This document shows, in pieces, positions 19,210 to 27,051 of a DNA stretch of 36,860 bases. Source of the DNA: a virus; the IMG/VR virus record IMGVR_UViG_3300022602_001896, positions 1 to 36,860 of that record; one strand, given 5' to 3'. The notes under the pieces are model-generated. The model ran no database searches, was not told the DNA's origin, and saw only the letters and a program-made list of their open reading frames with translations. Made by a program: the position numbers and the translations under genes. The stretch's first letter is position 1. Each line of letters opens with the position of its first letter.

Positions 19210-19492
19210 TGGTTATCTTTTCACCAGTAACCAATTTATACACACTAAAATCATTTGTATTGAATAGTTTGTTTAACTTTTCAGATAGATTAAATGCGTG
19301 TCCACTGTTAGAAAAACTAACTTTTTTGTATTTTGGACCTAATTGTTGTACAACAATACTTGAAGTTTTTAGATTAATGGGATGATCTTGATAAAACACA
19401 GCCCATATAGCATCAGCATCCAAAACTTGTTCGGTTTTGTATGTTTTTTTATTTGTAATTTCTAACAATACTTTTGGTTTTGGTCTACTCAT
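19181..19492 (-). CDS. Small conserved phage protein, function unknown
   Basis: A 103-residue protein with an N-terminus rich in Lys (MSRPKPKVLLEITNKK) and a Ser/Thr/Asn-rich tail. No catalytic motif is visible. A longer frame opens at an ATG at 19522, but that ATG overlaps the late-promoter-like motif GATAAATA (19522-19529). A transcript from that motif could not include it, so the start at 19492 with an upstream AGAGAG is preferred. The gene ends inside the next one by 29 bases. Confidence 0.68.
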   Translation of the reverse strand: MSRPKPKVLLEITNKKTYKTEQVLDADAIWAVFYQDHPINLKTSSIVVQQLGPKYKKVSFSNSGHAFNLSEKLNKLFNTNDFSVYKLVTGEKITNESETTDNS

Positions 19493-19521
19493 GTTTGTAC
19501 GCTCTCTATTCAGTGCGTACA

Positions 19522-19529
19522 TATTTATC
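19522..19529 (-). promoter_or_regulatory. Possible T4-type late promoter motif GATAAATA
   Basis: GATAAATA on the minus strand matches NATAAATA. It lies in the 17-base gap between the 73-residue gene and the 103-residue gene, 30 bases before the preferred ATG at 19492. The intergenic position supports it, but a short AT-rich motif alone is weak evidence. Confidence 0.45.
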
Positions 19530-19539
19530 TCTTAAATTA

Positions 19540-19761
19540 TTAAAATTTACCGCCATCCATCTTAATCTGTATGTCGCCTAATTGATTATTCATTATGGCT
19601 TGATCTAAATCTCCAGATAATCTAGTCATTACTATACTCAAACTATTTTGAAGATCAGTTGCTTCTTTAATTGATAAAACCACAGTTTTTTGATTACCTT
19701 TGATGGCAATTCTTGTTTTTTCTAAAAAATCTTCAATTGGAAATGTATTAAGTTGTTTCAT
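19540..19761 (-). CDS. Small conserved phage protein, function unknown
   Basis: A 73-residue, mostly helical protein (KEATDLQNSLSIVMTRLSGD). It overlaps the end of the 160-residue gene by 14 bases and is in the same direction, so it is probably translated by coupling. I do not recognise a family. The helical core might form a small oligomer or adaptor. Confidence 0.68.
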   Translation of the reverse strand: MKQLNTFPIEDFLEKTRIAIKGNQKTVVLSIKEATDLQNSLSIVMTRLSGDLDQAIMNNQLGDIQIKMDGGKF

Positions 19762-20230
19762 TTTTATCTACCTTGGTCAACATTTCTTTCATTTGGGATT
19801 CAGTTTTAAATGGTCCATAAAATTTATAACGTTCAACTGTAATTAATTTTGGACAAAAACTTGTAGCCCACCCCTTACCTCTTAAAATAATATAGTATCC
19901 GGCACAATACTGACTTTTACTTTTACTACTTTTAGCAAATAGTGGTAATTTTCTTTTTACACTATATACAGGATTATAAGGTTTTGATCTACATGGATAA
20001 TCATAAATTGTGTAGTTTTTAGTTTCGGCACGTTTATTTGTAATTGCTCCTTCTTCTAAGGTTACACCTAATGTTGACTTAACTTGATCTAAACTACCTA
20101 ACGTAATTTGTTGTCCTTTATGTAAAAAAACATAGTTCTTTTTTATCTTGGCAACTGTACCAATTTTTTCTTTGCGGTCCTTAATTAACCATTCTTTTTC
20201 AGGAATTAAGACGGTGACTGTTGAATTCAT
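19748..20230 (-). CDS. Conserved basic phage protein, function unknown
   Basis: A 160-residue Lys-rich protein. The N-terminal half has IGTVAKIKKNYVFLHKGQQI, reminiscent of a KOW-like small beta barrel. The C-terminal half contains CAGYYIILRGKGWATSFCPK, a compact beta region with two Cys. Both halves suggest nucleic-acid or ribonucleoprotein binding, but this is inference. Its ATG overlaps the TGA stop of the nuclease gene as ATGA, so it is co-translated with that replication enzyme. Confidence 0.7.
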   Translation of the reverse strand: MNSTVTVLIPEKEWLIKDRKEKIGTVAKIKKNYVFLHKGQQITLGSLDQVKSTLGVTLEEGAITNKRAETKNYTIYDYPCRSKPYNPVYSVKRKLPLFAKSSKSKSQYCAGYYIILRGKGWATSFCPKLITVERYKFYGPFKTESQMKEMLTKVDKNETT

Positions 20231-21219
20231 ATTGTATACCTTGCATTTAGTGGTTCGGCGTAACTTGTTACCTGTTCACTGACTTTTACTAAATCGTATT
20301 CCGCACAGTATTTAAGTAGTCTAATGCCAACCTGTGAGACATTTTTTTTCTTATCTAATTCTGTTTTAATTGTTTCATTAATTAACAGTTTTATATCATC
20401 TGGTTGTGCTGTAAGATCACATAACTGTACATTACGATTGTAATCGTCTAAAACTCTATGTTCTTGTCCTTCGTGGTCGGTCCAACGTTGAAGCATCATG
20501 TTGTTCCAAGAGAATCCTTTAGCCTCCCTGTCAGCATAGGCTTCACGGAGACCAATTTTATTCTTTGTCCCTTTCTCACGAACTCCTGGATAAGCACTAA
20601 AGATGTTGTCGGATGTGTCTCCACGCATACACTTCTCAAATAGCAACCAGGCCGGATCCGGCGCGGGCTTTTCTTGTTTAGTTTTCTTATCAATGACACG
20701 TTTACCCTTGGCATCAAAGTACCCCTCGTATGTAGTTGTAATTTCCATTACACCATTGTACTGTTTTACATTTGGTGCTATAAGCTGTGCAAAATCTCCG
20801 TCTGTGCTAATGATGATGTGGTTGTCATTGGGATGACTTTGTATCCAGCCAGCAATTAAATCGTCTGCTTCTAATCTTTCGTGTTGTAGTACAGTACAGT
20901 TTGTACGATTATGAATAAATTCTTTGAATTGATCAAACGTTTCCCAAAATACACGATCTTCTTCTTGCTCACGTGGACTTGCCGCGGCACGAGCATCTGA
21001 ACGCTGACGCTTGTAAGGAGCATAATAGTCCTTGCGCCACGATCTACCTTCTAAAAAGAAAATAACGTGATCACCTTTAAAATCACGCCATGCTTTTCGA
21101 ACACTGCTTAATACAGTATGAATACTCATTCCGATCTTGTCATTAAGGTCTCCTCTAATGGCGTGTCGGGCTCGAAAAAATGTATTTGCCGTATCTACCA
21201 GTATATATGTTTGTGCCAT
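20227..21219 (-). CDS. 5'-3' exonuclease / T4 RNase H-like flap nuclease
   Basis: A 330-residue member of the FEN-1/PIN-like nuclease family that removes RNA primers and 5' flaps in lagging-strand synthesis. Acidic metal-binding residues are in the expected order: Asp9 in ILVDTANTFFRARH, Glu117/Asp119/Asp120 in ERLEADDLIAGW, Asp140/Asp142 in ISTDGDFAQL, and Asp201/Asp204 in MRGDTSDNI. A helix-hairpin-helix-like stretch follows (YPGVREKGTKNKIG). Length is close to T4 RNase H (about 305). The start overlaps the preceding stop as TAATG, and the end overlaps the next ATG as ATGA, so it is embedded in a tightly coupled operon. Confidence 0.88.
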   Translation of the reverse strand: MAQTYILVDTANTFFRARHAIRGDLNDKIGMSIHTVLSSVRKAWRDFKGDHVIFFLEGRSWRKDYYAPYKRQRSDARAAASPREQEEDRVFWETFDQFKEFIHNRTNCTVLQHERLEADDLIAGWIQSHPNDNHIIISTDGDFAQLIAPNVKQYNGVMEITTTYEGYFDAKGKRVIDKKTKQEKPAPDPAWLLFEKCMRGDTSDNIFSAYPGVREKGTKNKIGLREAYADREAKGFSWNNMMLQRWTDHEGQEHRVLDDYNRNVQLCDLTAQPDDIKLLINETIKTELDKKKNVSQVGIRLLKYCAEYDLVKVSEQVTSYAEPLNARYTI

Positions 21220-21665
21220 TAACTTACTTCCGTTTTACCATCATCTCTTAATGCTCGACTAATGTAGCCAGCACCCCTACGATCCATGTTAACACCTTCT
21301 TCTGCTCCAAGATTTTTACAGAGTTCGTTAAACCATTGATCTACAACTTCCTCTTCAGTTTCGCCTAAGTATCCTGCTGTCCTTAATTGTAACACAAAAT
21401 ACTCGTTCCAGTCAAGTTCAAAAAATCCATTACGTACATTATCTGGATTGACATGAGTATTTGTAACAGCAATAAAAGGCTCTTTGTTTTCTGTAGCTCG
21501 TTCTTTTGATGTTAATTTGGTTAATCTTTCTAATTCTGTTGCTTCTTCAGCAACACGTTTTGCTTCCTCAGCAATTTGGACCGCCTCTTCGGCCTCTTTG
21601 ACTGCTTCATCACGTATTTTATGAAGACCAGTTATTTTCATAAAAAGATTTTTAATTGTACCCAT
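21219..21665 (-). CDS. Conserved coiled-coil phage protein, function unknown
   Basis: A 148-residue protein. Residues ~15-60 form an Ala/Glu-rich coiled coil (repeats of EEAxxxAEEA type). The rest is a globular domain with DNVRNGFFELDWNEYFVLQL and DQWFNELCKNLGAEEGV, then MDRRGAGYISRAL. I recall similar proteins in T4-like cyanophages without assigned function. The start at 21665 is preferred over ATG 21698 because AAGGA lies six bases upstream and the longer form would run back into metK. The Shine-Dalgarno overlaps the metK stop, and its own stop overlaps the nuclease start as TAATG. Confidence 0.75.
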   Translation of the reverse strand: MGTIKNLFMKITGLHKIRDEAVKEAEEAVQIAEEAKRVAEEATELERLTKLTSKERATENKEPFIAVTNTHVNPDNVRNGFFELDWNEYFVLQLRTAGYLGETEEEVVDQWFNELCKNLGAEEGVNMDRRGAGYISRALRDDGKTEVS

Positions 21666-21673
21666 GTGATTCC

Positions 21674-22765
21674 TTAAAATAAATTTAATTTTTCCCATGG
21701 CAATTCTGGTTTACCAAAATGTCCATAGTTTGTTGTTTTGCCATATATTGGTCTAAATAATTCAAATTGATCAATAATACCCTTTGGTGTTAAATTGATA
21801 TTTTCTCGGATCCATTTTTCTAATCCTCGATTATCACCATCACTTTGTACACGCAATCCAGTTGGATCTTTGTATGCCCCGGCATAACTTATTTGTAAGG
21901 TAGCCCAAGAGGCTCGACCACTTGCTACAATATTTTTTGCTAGATAGCGCATCATGTAAGCGGCACTTCGATCTACCTTTGTAGGATCTTTTCCGCTAAA
22001 TGCTCCGCCACCATGCGGAGCATAGCCACCATAAGTATCAACAATAATTTTACGTCCAGTTACACCGGTATCACCATCTGGACCACCGATAACAAATCTA
22101 ATAGGATTTATACGGAATGTTGTATTGTCAAAATACTTCGATGGTAGTGTATTTAATATTAATTCTTCTACGGTTTTTCTAACGTTCTCAGTGCTCACAT
22201 CTTCTTTATGTTGTGTAACGCAGATAATATTATCAAACCGTTTTACAGTACCGTCATCGTTATATTCTATTGTAACCTGCGATTTAGAATCTGGTTCAAG
22301 CCATTTAATTAGATTATTTTTACGCATATTGGTTAGCATACGTAATATATAGTGACTATAGTAAATTGCCTCTGGCATAAACTCTGTATCAACATTGTTG
22401 ACAGCATGTCCAAACATAAGACCTTGATCACCGGCACCAAAGTTATCGGTGCCGGTTGCTATATCTGCGCTCTGTCCATGCATTAAGTTTGTAATTTCTA
22501 AGGTGCGCCAATCAAACCCTGATTGTTCATATCCTATTTTTTTTACAGTACCTCGTATAGCAGATTCAATTGCCTTTTCGTGTAATACACCTTTATATTC
22601 ACCGGCTATAATTACACGATTGGTTGTTACCAATGTTTCGCAGGCACAACGATTAGCAGTATTGCCTTCAAACATTGTTAAATCTAAAATAGCATCGCTA
22701 ATAGCATCTGCTATTTTATCTGGATGTCCTTCACTAACACTTTCACTGGTGAATAGATAACTCAT
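21674..22765 (-). CDS. metK: S-adenosylmethionine synthetase
   Basis: A 363-residue enzyme that makes AdoMet from methionine and ATP. The N-terminal ATP/Mg motif FTSESVSEGHPDKIADAISD is followed by a GAGDQGLMFGHA motif near 115 and, in the C-terminal part, GGGAFSGKDPTKVDRSAAYM, the phosphate-binding loop. Length is close to the usual ~384. An ATG at 22777 exists, but the start at 22765 is chosen because it overlaps the QueE stop as TAATG and has GGGGAA seven bases upstream. Coupling to queE suggests that AdoMet supply for the radical SAM enzyme, or for phage methylation, is the purpose. MetK genes are uncommon in phages. Confidence 0.95.
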   Translation of the reverse strand: MSYLFTSESVSEGHPDKIADAISDAILDLTMFEGNTANRCACETLVTTNRVIIAGEYKGVLHEKAIESAIRGTVKKIGYEQSGFDWRTLEITNLMHGQSADIATGTDNFGAGDQGLMFGHAVNNVDTEFMPEAIYYSHYILRMLTNMRKNNLIKWLEPDSKSQVTIEYNDDGTVKRFDNIICVTQHKEDVSTENVRKTVEELILNTLPSKYFDNTTFRINPIRFVIGGPDGDTGVTGRKIIVDTYGGYAPHGGGAFSGKDPTKVDRSAAYMMRYLAKNIVASGRASWATLQISYAGAYKDPTGLRVQSDGDNRGLEKWIRENINLTPKGIIDQFELFRPIYGKTTNYGHFGKPELPWEKLNLF

Positions 22766-23619
22766 TAGGTTCCCCAAAGATTCTTGAACAAAGGTACCTG
22801 TAATCTATCACTGTAACGCCAGCCACGTTTCATTGCCGCTAGTGCTACATTTTTAGCATTTAGTGTATAAACACTCTCTACACCGCCCACTGGCATTAAG
22901 TATACATGCCCTGTAAATCCTGCGGCACGATAAGCACCTACAGCACATTCTGCGTCGGCAATATCTTGTTCTGTTGCTACAACAAACTTAAGATACACAG
23001 TTCCAAACTGTTCATATTCACAAACAACTTCTGGTTTGATAGCATCGTCCCAACTCTCGCCACTGCCTGGTAATTTAGCACTTACTGAAAATGTAACTTC
23101 ACGCCCATAGATTTCATCGATGTAATGATCTAAATAATTTTTAAATTCTGTAGTTAGTGTTTGAGTGCCATTTGTTTCAAATGTAATCTCTTTTAACCCT
23201 GCCATACTAGGATGATCCAATAAATCAGGATATTGCTTTTGCCAACCTAATAACGGTTCACCACCAGTAATTACGAGATGTTCGTCTTGCCATTTTTTGT
23301 AAGGAAGTATATCCATAATTGAATCGGCAATGCTATCAGTAGATAACATAGGACTAAGATGCTTAAAACTAGGATGCCAGCTAGCATAACTATCGCATCC
23401 GGTCTCGACTAGTGGCAATTCATTGTAGGTTTTCCACGGGGTGATATCTTGTATAATGGCCAATTGCTCTGCTTGTGTGCTTAGTTCGCCACGTGGCATA
23501 CCAAACCCGGCACATTTAAAATTACACCCAAATGTGCGTAAAAACACACTGGGTACACCCATGTATCTACCTTCCCCTTGAATTGAGTAGAATAATTCTG
23601 CTATTTTAATTTTGCTCAT
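22765..23619 (-). CDS. queE: 7-carboxy-7-deazaguanine synthase (radical SAM), QueE
   Basis: A 284-residue radical SAM enzyme that converts carboxy-tetrahydropterin to 7-carboxy-7-deazaguanine on the way to preQ0. Diagnostic sequence is FYSIQGEGRYMGVPSVFLR at 10-28, then GCNFKC with Cys32 and Cys36. The expected nearby third Cys is missing. Instead there is an insertion and TGCDSYASWHP with Cys75, which resembles the CDS end of a normal QueE cluster. TGGEP at 118-122 is the AdoMet-binding motif, and KEITFETNGT is strand four. QueE proteins are known to vary in cluster spacing. Start overlaps the oxygenase stop as ATGA and stop overlaps the metK start as TAATG. It probably serves phage DNA modification with the DpdA-like enzyme at 31371-32942. 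Confidence 0.93.
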   Translation of the reverse strand: MSKIKIAELFYSIQGEGRYMGVPSVFLRTFGCNFKCAGFGMPRGELSTQAEQLAIIQDITPWKTYNELPLVETGCDSYASWHPSFKHLSPMLSTDSIADSIMDILPYKKWQDEHLVITGGEPLLGWQKQYPDLLDHPSMAGLKEITFETNGTQTLTTEFKNYLDHYIDEIYGREVTFSVSAKLPGSGESWDDAIKPEVVCEYEQFGTVYLKFVVATEQDIADAECAVGAYRAAGFTGHVYLMPVGGVESVYTLNAKNVALAAMKRGWRYSDRLQVPLFKNLWGT

Positions 23620-24233
23620 TGTGATCCTTTGAATAATATAAATTGAGATATTGTATAACGTCCGTATTTAGAAAATGGTTTAGTTGGTTCGTTAAATTTA
23701 ATAGGTGTTACAGCATGATTAGCACAACTTGGAAAAATTATCATTCTGTTGTTTTCTATAGGAAATCTACAGTTTTCATTTTCAAGCATAAAATCACCTC
23801 CGCTAAACTTTAAAGGTTCTTTATAAAGATGTATTACTGCACTTAGTATACAATAATCGTAATGCCAATTGTAATAGTCATCTTCGTCATAATAATTAAG
23901 TAATGTAATATCTAAGTTTGATGTTTCTAAATACCTAAAAATAAAATGTTTTTCTTTTAGAAAATTTGTTAGTTCACTATTCCATAATTTTCTTGTGTGT
24001 TTTAAAATATTTGAAGTAGCCCTGTTGGTATACAACCCATCTAAAAATATACCATGATTCTTTTTTTGTAATATACTGTTATTTGTTGCTGAGCCGGTAA
24101 TATCTGCTGATAATAATTTGTCTTTGTATGTTAAAAAATTAATTTCTTCCCAAACTTCATTTAACTCTTGCTCATTAAAATAATCTTTAATGACAGCATG
24201 AGGTATAGGGGAATCATAATAATCTAAAAACAT
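23616..24233 (-). CDS. 2-oxoglutarate/Fe(II)-dependent oxygenase (prolyl-4-hydroxylase-like)
   Basis: A 205-residue protein with a double-stranded beta-helix oxygenase signature. The iron-binding HxD is His124-Tyr-Asp126 in YNWHYDYC, the distal His173 is in PSCANHAVTPI, and the 2-oxoglutarate-binding Arg192 is in GRYTISQF. SGGDFMLENE is a typical strand between them. Such enzymes hydroxylate proteins, small molecules or nucleobases. The substrate here is not evident. Candidates are the collagen-like prolines, a base in phage DNA, or a host target. It overlaps queE as ATGA, which favours a link to the modification pathway. The ATG lacks a clear Shine-Dalgarno and follows the MazG-like gene's stop by two bases, suggesting coupling. 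Confidence 0.82.
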   Translation of the reverse strand: MFLDYYDSPIPHAVIKDYFNEQELNEVWEEINFLTYKDKLLSADITGSATNNSILQKKNHGIFLDGLYTNRATSNILKHTRKLWNSELTNFLKEKHFIFRYLETSNLDITLLNYYDEDDYYNWHYDYCILSAVIHLYKEPLKFSGGDFMLENENCRFPIENNRMIIFPSCANHAVTPIKFNEPTKPFSKYGRYTISQFILFKGSQ

Positions 24234-24235
24234 TT

Positions 24236-24511
24236 TTAATCAGCAAATATGTTAGACCATTTTTTAAGTTTTTCAACTTTGTGTTTTTTAGCAACCTCAA
24301 GACTATGATGATCAATAACACCTTGATTGAGCATGATATCTATCATTGCCATTAGGTCGCCTAATTCTTCTTCCAAATGTTCTCTATTGGTTTTAGGTTT
24401 ACCTGGTTTGACATTGTCCATTCCAAAACGATGACATTTGCTAATTGCTTGTATTACTTCGGCACATTCCTCACTAAGAATGTTCATTACTTCTCGTTCT
24501 TTTTCTTTCAT
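24236..24511 (-). CDS. MazG-like nucleotide pyrophosphohydrolase
   Basis: A 91-residue all-alpha NTP pyrophosphohydrolase of the MazG type. It has the metal-binding pattern: Glu14/Glu15/Glu18 in LSEECAEVIQ, then EEELGDLMAMID with Glu48/Glu49 and Asp52. These enzymes hydrolyse NTPs or dNTPs and in phages are thought to adjust nucleotide or alarmone pools. The frame extends upstream to an ATG at 24571, but that region carries the -35 and -10 boxes of a promoter (24543-24571). The start at 24511 (MKEKEREVMN) is therefore chosen. It is compact compared with full-length MazG. Confidence 0.85.
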   Translation of the reverse strand: MKEKEREVMNILSEECAEVIQAISKCHRFGMDNVKPGKPKTNREHLEEELGDLMAMIDIMLNQGVIDHHSLEVAKKHKVEKLKKWSNIFAD

Positions 24512-24542
24512 CTTAATCTTTCTGTGTATAATATGAATATAC

Positions 24543-24571
24543 ATTATACATAATTTATTTAGACAAGTCAA
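24543..24571 (-). promoter_or_regulatory. Sigma70 promoter (TTGACT, 17 bp, TATAAT)
   Basis: The minus strand has TTGACT (24571-24566) and a perfect TATAAT (24548-24543) with a 17-bp spacer. It probably drives the MazG-oxygenase-queE-metK operon. The TGA inside TTGACT is the stop codon of the cupin-like gene. Its position excludes translation starts upstream of about 24535 on this transcript. Confidence 0.85.
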
Positions 24572-25038
24572 TGAAAACTTTGTTTATTATTTAGGTAATC
24601 GTCGGTATGTATCCATTTGTTATTAACTAAAAATCCCCATTCTCTAATTTGAGGACCGGGCACAAACAATGTCCATGGAGTAATGCCGGGCTTTAATGAA
24701 ACACGATGATAACTTTTAGAACTACAAAATCTAAAATGTCCAGGTCCTCTCCATATCACATTTTCTGCAATCATTTTACCATCATTATTAAAAATGGGTA
24801 CATATTCATAGTATCCGCCTTTGAGTATTAATGTAAAATAAGGCCAAGGATGATCATGAGGATCTCCTGGATCACTTTGTAAAAACTTGTGTAAGAAAAT
24901 ATTAAAAGGAAACTTTTTACGATCTTTTAAAAATAGATAATATCTTTCCAAATATGGTTCGTTATTCTGTCTATCCATTACAATACGTTTACGACCCATG
25001 TAATCTAATTTACTTAATATCCAAGTTGATAATGACAT
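24568..25038 (-). CDS. Cupin-like protein, function unknown
   Basis: A 156-residue protein with a cupin-type metal motif. PGDPHDHPWPYFTLILKGGY contains His61 and His63, with a Gly-rich turn after the strand. A second motif region is WRGPGHFRF...YHRV with His111. Cupins bind iron or other metals and cover isomerases, dioxygenases and binding proteins, so a reaction cannot be named. Similar HDHPW proteins occur in phages and bacteria without assigned role. AAAGGA lies seven bases before the ATG. It follows the subtilase gene by 10 bases and is probably co-transcribed with it. Confidence 0.75.
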   Translation of the reverse strand: MSLSTWILSKLDYMGRKRIVMDRQNNEPYLERYYLFLKDRKKFPFNIFLHKFLQSDPGDPHDHPWPYFTLILKGGYYEYVPIFNNDGKMIAENVIWRGPGHFRFCSSKSYHRVSLKPGITPWTLFVPGPQIREWGFLVNNKWIHTDDYLNNKQSFH

Positions 25039-25048
25039 ATCGTTTCCT

Positions 25049-26992
25049 TTAAAAATTAATATTTGCCTTAAAACCTGCTACATTGATACTAGATCCATTG
25101 ATACCCATAAAATTCTGTCTATTTTCTACAAAAGCAATCAAATTATTGTTGTTTTTATTGACAAATTTGTAATAAATGCCTGCTCTCAGTTCTTTTACAT
25201 CGGCCGCTAAATTAACATTAGCCGCATATACTGTATTGTAATTTGCGTCGAGACCGGTTGGGATATTGGTATTGGCCATTGCTTGGTATACAGTAACAGG
25301 CTGATACATCATAAATCCAATTCTGTTGTTTTCATTTAGACGTTGTTCTAACCCTAAGTTCCAAGAATAACTTAAAATACCACCAATATTGTTAATGTAG
25401 TCACTTCTAGAATTTGTGGTTGTTAGGCCGTTATACAGACTAGCAGTAAATTCCGTAGTATTAGATAACATCGTTGATAGTGCTACTCCGGCAAATGTAG
25501 TAAAACTCTGAGAATTTTGATCATACCCGCCTGTGTAGTTTCCTAACCAAGATCCGTTTTCAATAAAACTACCCATGCTAACTCTAACTGCTGAATTATC
25601 ATATTTTTTATTGTATGCCAACTCAACCATTGGAGTAATATCTGTATTGGCTTCTTTAGTTGTGTCTCTATACATTGTTAATTCGTAATTGCCAATGTGG
25701 GTAGTTACAAAATTAGTATAATTGTTATATTGTGTATATGGGTTTTTAGTTAGGTAAGGCATTGAAGCCTGGGCACCATTAAATGCGTATGGTGTATAAT
25801 GTGTTGCGAAGTTTGACGAGTTGACATAAAAGTCTCTGTTCATACTATCTAATACCATAACACCTGATATTTTGCCTAGACTGGCACTACCGGATGTAAT
25901 TAAAATAGGTGCGCTAGATGCCAACGGTGTATTTCTGCCGGTAGTAGGAATAGTTAAATTACCTAATGGTTGTGTTGCTCTATTTAAATCTAACAGTCCT
26001 TGTCCATATACCGCTGGATTGTAGTTACGAATACAATTTGTAATAATTGTAGTTGTACAAGAAACTTTATCTGCTGTTTGTAGTAACAATTGAACAATGT
26101 TTGCTCCAGTCATTTGAGGCCACATTTGATTTATAATTGCTACAGCACCTGAAACTGTGGCTGCCGCTTGGCTAGTGCCGCTCATTGCTGATAATCCACC
26201 AGATGTTGATACAGATGTGATATTACTTCCTGGCGCCACAATGTAGTAAGGACTGGTTATACCGGCATAATTACTATCTCCAGCAAGAATGTTACCGCTA
26301 GTAGCAAGATTTCCTACTACTAGTACTCGTCCACCCATATACAGCTTACCGTTTGTATCAGTGGCAATTGCTAATTGTCCAAAGCCAGTTGTTGGAGTTT
26401 TAAGACTTTGATTACCTGCGGATACAACCAACACAGTTTGACCGTTGCCTAATGCCGATGCCCATTGTTGATAATCTGTAGTTGTTAGTTTTGCTGTAGT
26501 TTCAGCCGAAAGGTTAACCACAGTTGCTTTGTTGGTTGATGCCCAAGCCAACCCGTTTAGTACGGTTGTTGTAGAAATTATTCCACTGGCAGAAATTTTA
26601 CCAATCATTAAGTTGGCACCAAACGCCACACCTTCCATTCCTTGCGGATTGTTATTACTTGCGGCTGCAATTCCTGCTACATTTGTACCATGACCGTTTG
26701 TATCGTTTATGCCGGTATTGGTAAAATCCTGTTCAAGTATAATTCTATTACCAAATGAACTTAATGCCGAGTTAGCAATACCAGTATCGAGTACCGCAAT
26801 TGTACTGCCTTTACCTGTATAGCCACGAGAATATGCGTAGGCGGCATTTATATCCGCTAACGCACCACTTTTATAATATTCTGGAGTTTCCCAATATGTT
26901 ATCGAATATGGTGAAGATACTGCTGACGTTAATTGTGAAAATGCTAATGTTGAATGTACTAAAACAACACCGGCCAAATATTTAAATTTCAT
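25049..26992 (-). CDS. Secreted subtilisin-like (S8) serine protease with autotransporter-like barrel
   Basis: A 647-residue protein. Residues 1-24 look like a Sec signal peptide (basic start, hydrophobic YLAGVVLVHSTLAF, then small residues). The catalytic triad is complete: Asp69 in IAVLDTG, His101 in NGHGTNVAGI, Ser274 in MSGTSQAAA, with oxyanion Asn193 in SAGN. Two Cys (312 and 320) could form a disulfide. The C-terminal ~270 residues are rich in alternating aromatic/polar strands and end in the aromatic-terminated strand FKANINF, as in outer-membrane barrels, so a type V autotransporter layout is inferred. It has its own promoter at 27023-27051, separate from the phage replication genes. 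A cell-surface protease is unusual for a phage. It might alter host or rival receptors. Confidence 0.88.
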   Translation of the reverse strand: MKFKYLAGVVLVHSTLAFSQLTSAVSSPYSITYWETPEYYKSGALADINAAYAYSRGYTGKGSTIAVLDTGIANSALSSFGNRIILEQDFTNTGINDTNGHGTNVAGIAAASNNNPQGMEGVAFGANLMIGKISASGIISTTTVLNGLAWASTNKATVVNLSAETTAKLTTTDYQQWASALGNGQTVLVVSAGNQSLKTPTTGFGQLAIATDTNGKLYMGGRVLVVGNLATSGNILAGDSNYAGITSPYYIVAPGSNITSVSTSGGLSAMSGTSQAAATVSGAVAIINQMWPQMTGANIVQLLLQTADKVSCTTTIITNCIRNYNPAVYGQGLLDLNRATQPLGNLTIPTTGRNTPLASSAPILITSGSASLGKISGVMVLDSMNRDFYVNSSNFATHYTPYAFNGAQASMPYLTKNPYTQYNNYTNFVTTHIGNYELTMYRDTTKEANTDITPMVELAYNKKYDNSAVRVSMGSFIENGSWLGNYTGGYDQNSQSFTTFAGVALSTMLSNTTEFTASLYNGLTTTNSRSDYINNIGGILSYSWNLGLEQRLNENNRIGFMMYQPVTVYQAMANTNIPTGLDANYNTVYAANVNLAADVKELRAGIYYKFVNKNNNNLIAFVENRQNFMGINGSSINVAGFKANINF

Positions 26993-27022
26993 ACTATCTT
27001 TCTAACGATTAAACATAGTATT

Positions 27023-27051
27023 AGTATACAATTGATTTTACCAATTGTCAA
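27023..27051 (-). promoter_or_regulatory. Sigma70 promoter (TTGACA, 17 bp, TATACT)
   Basis: Minus-strand TTGACA (27051-27046) and TATACT (27028-27023) with a 17-bp spacer lie 31 bases upstream of the subtilase ATG. The TGA within TTGACA is the stop codon of galE. It indicates expression of the protease from host polymerase, probably early. Confidence 0.85.

Noticed and set aside
21666-21698. Upstream ATG start for the coiled-coil protein
   Set aside because: It would overlap metK by 25 bases, while the ATG at 21665 has an AAGGA at proper distance.
24512-24571. Upstream ATG start for the MazG-like gene
   Set aside because: The added residues would be encoded by the promoter's -35 and -10 boxes, and the family core begins after 24511.
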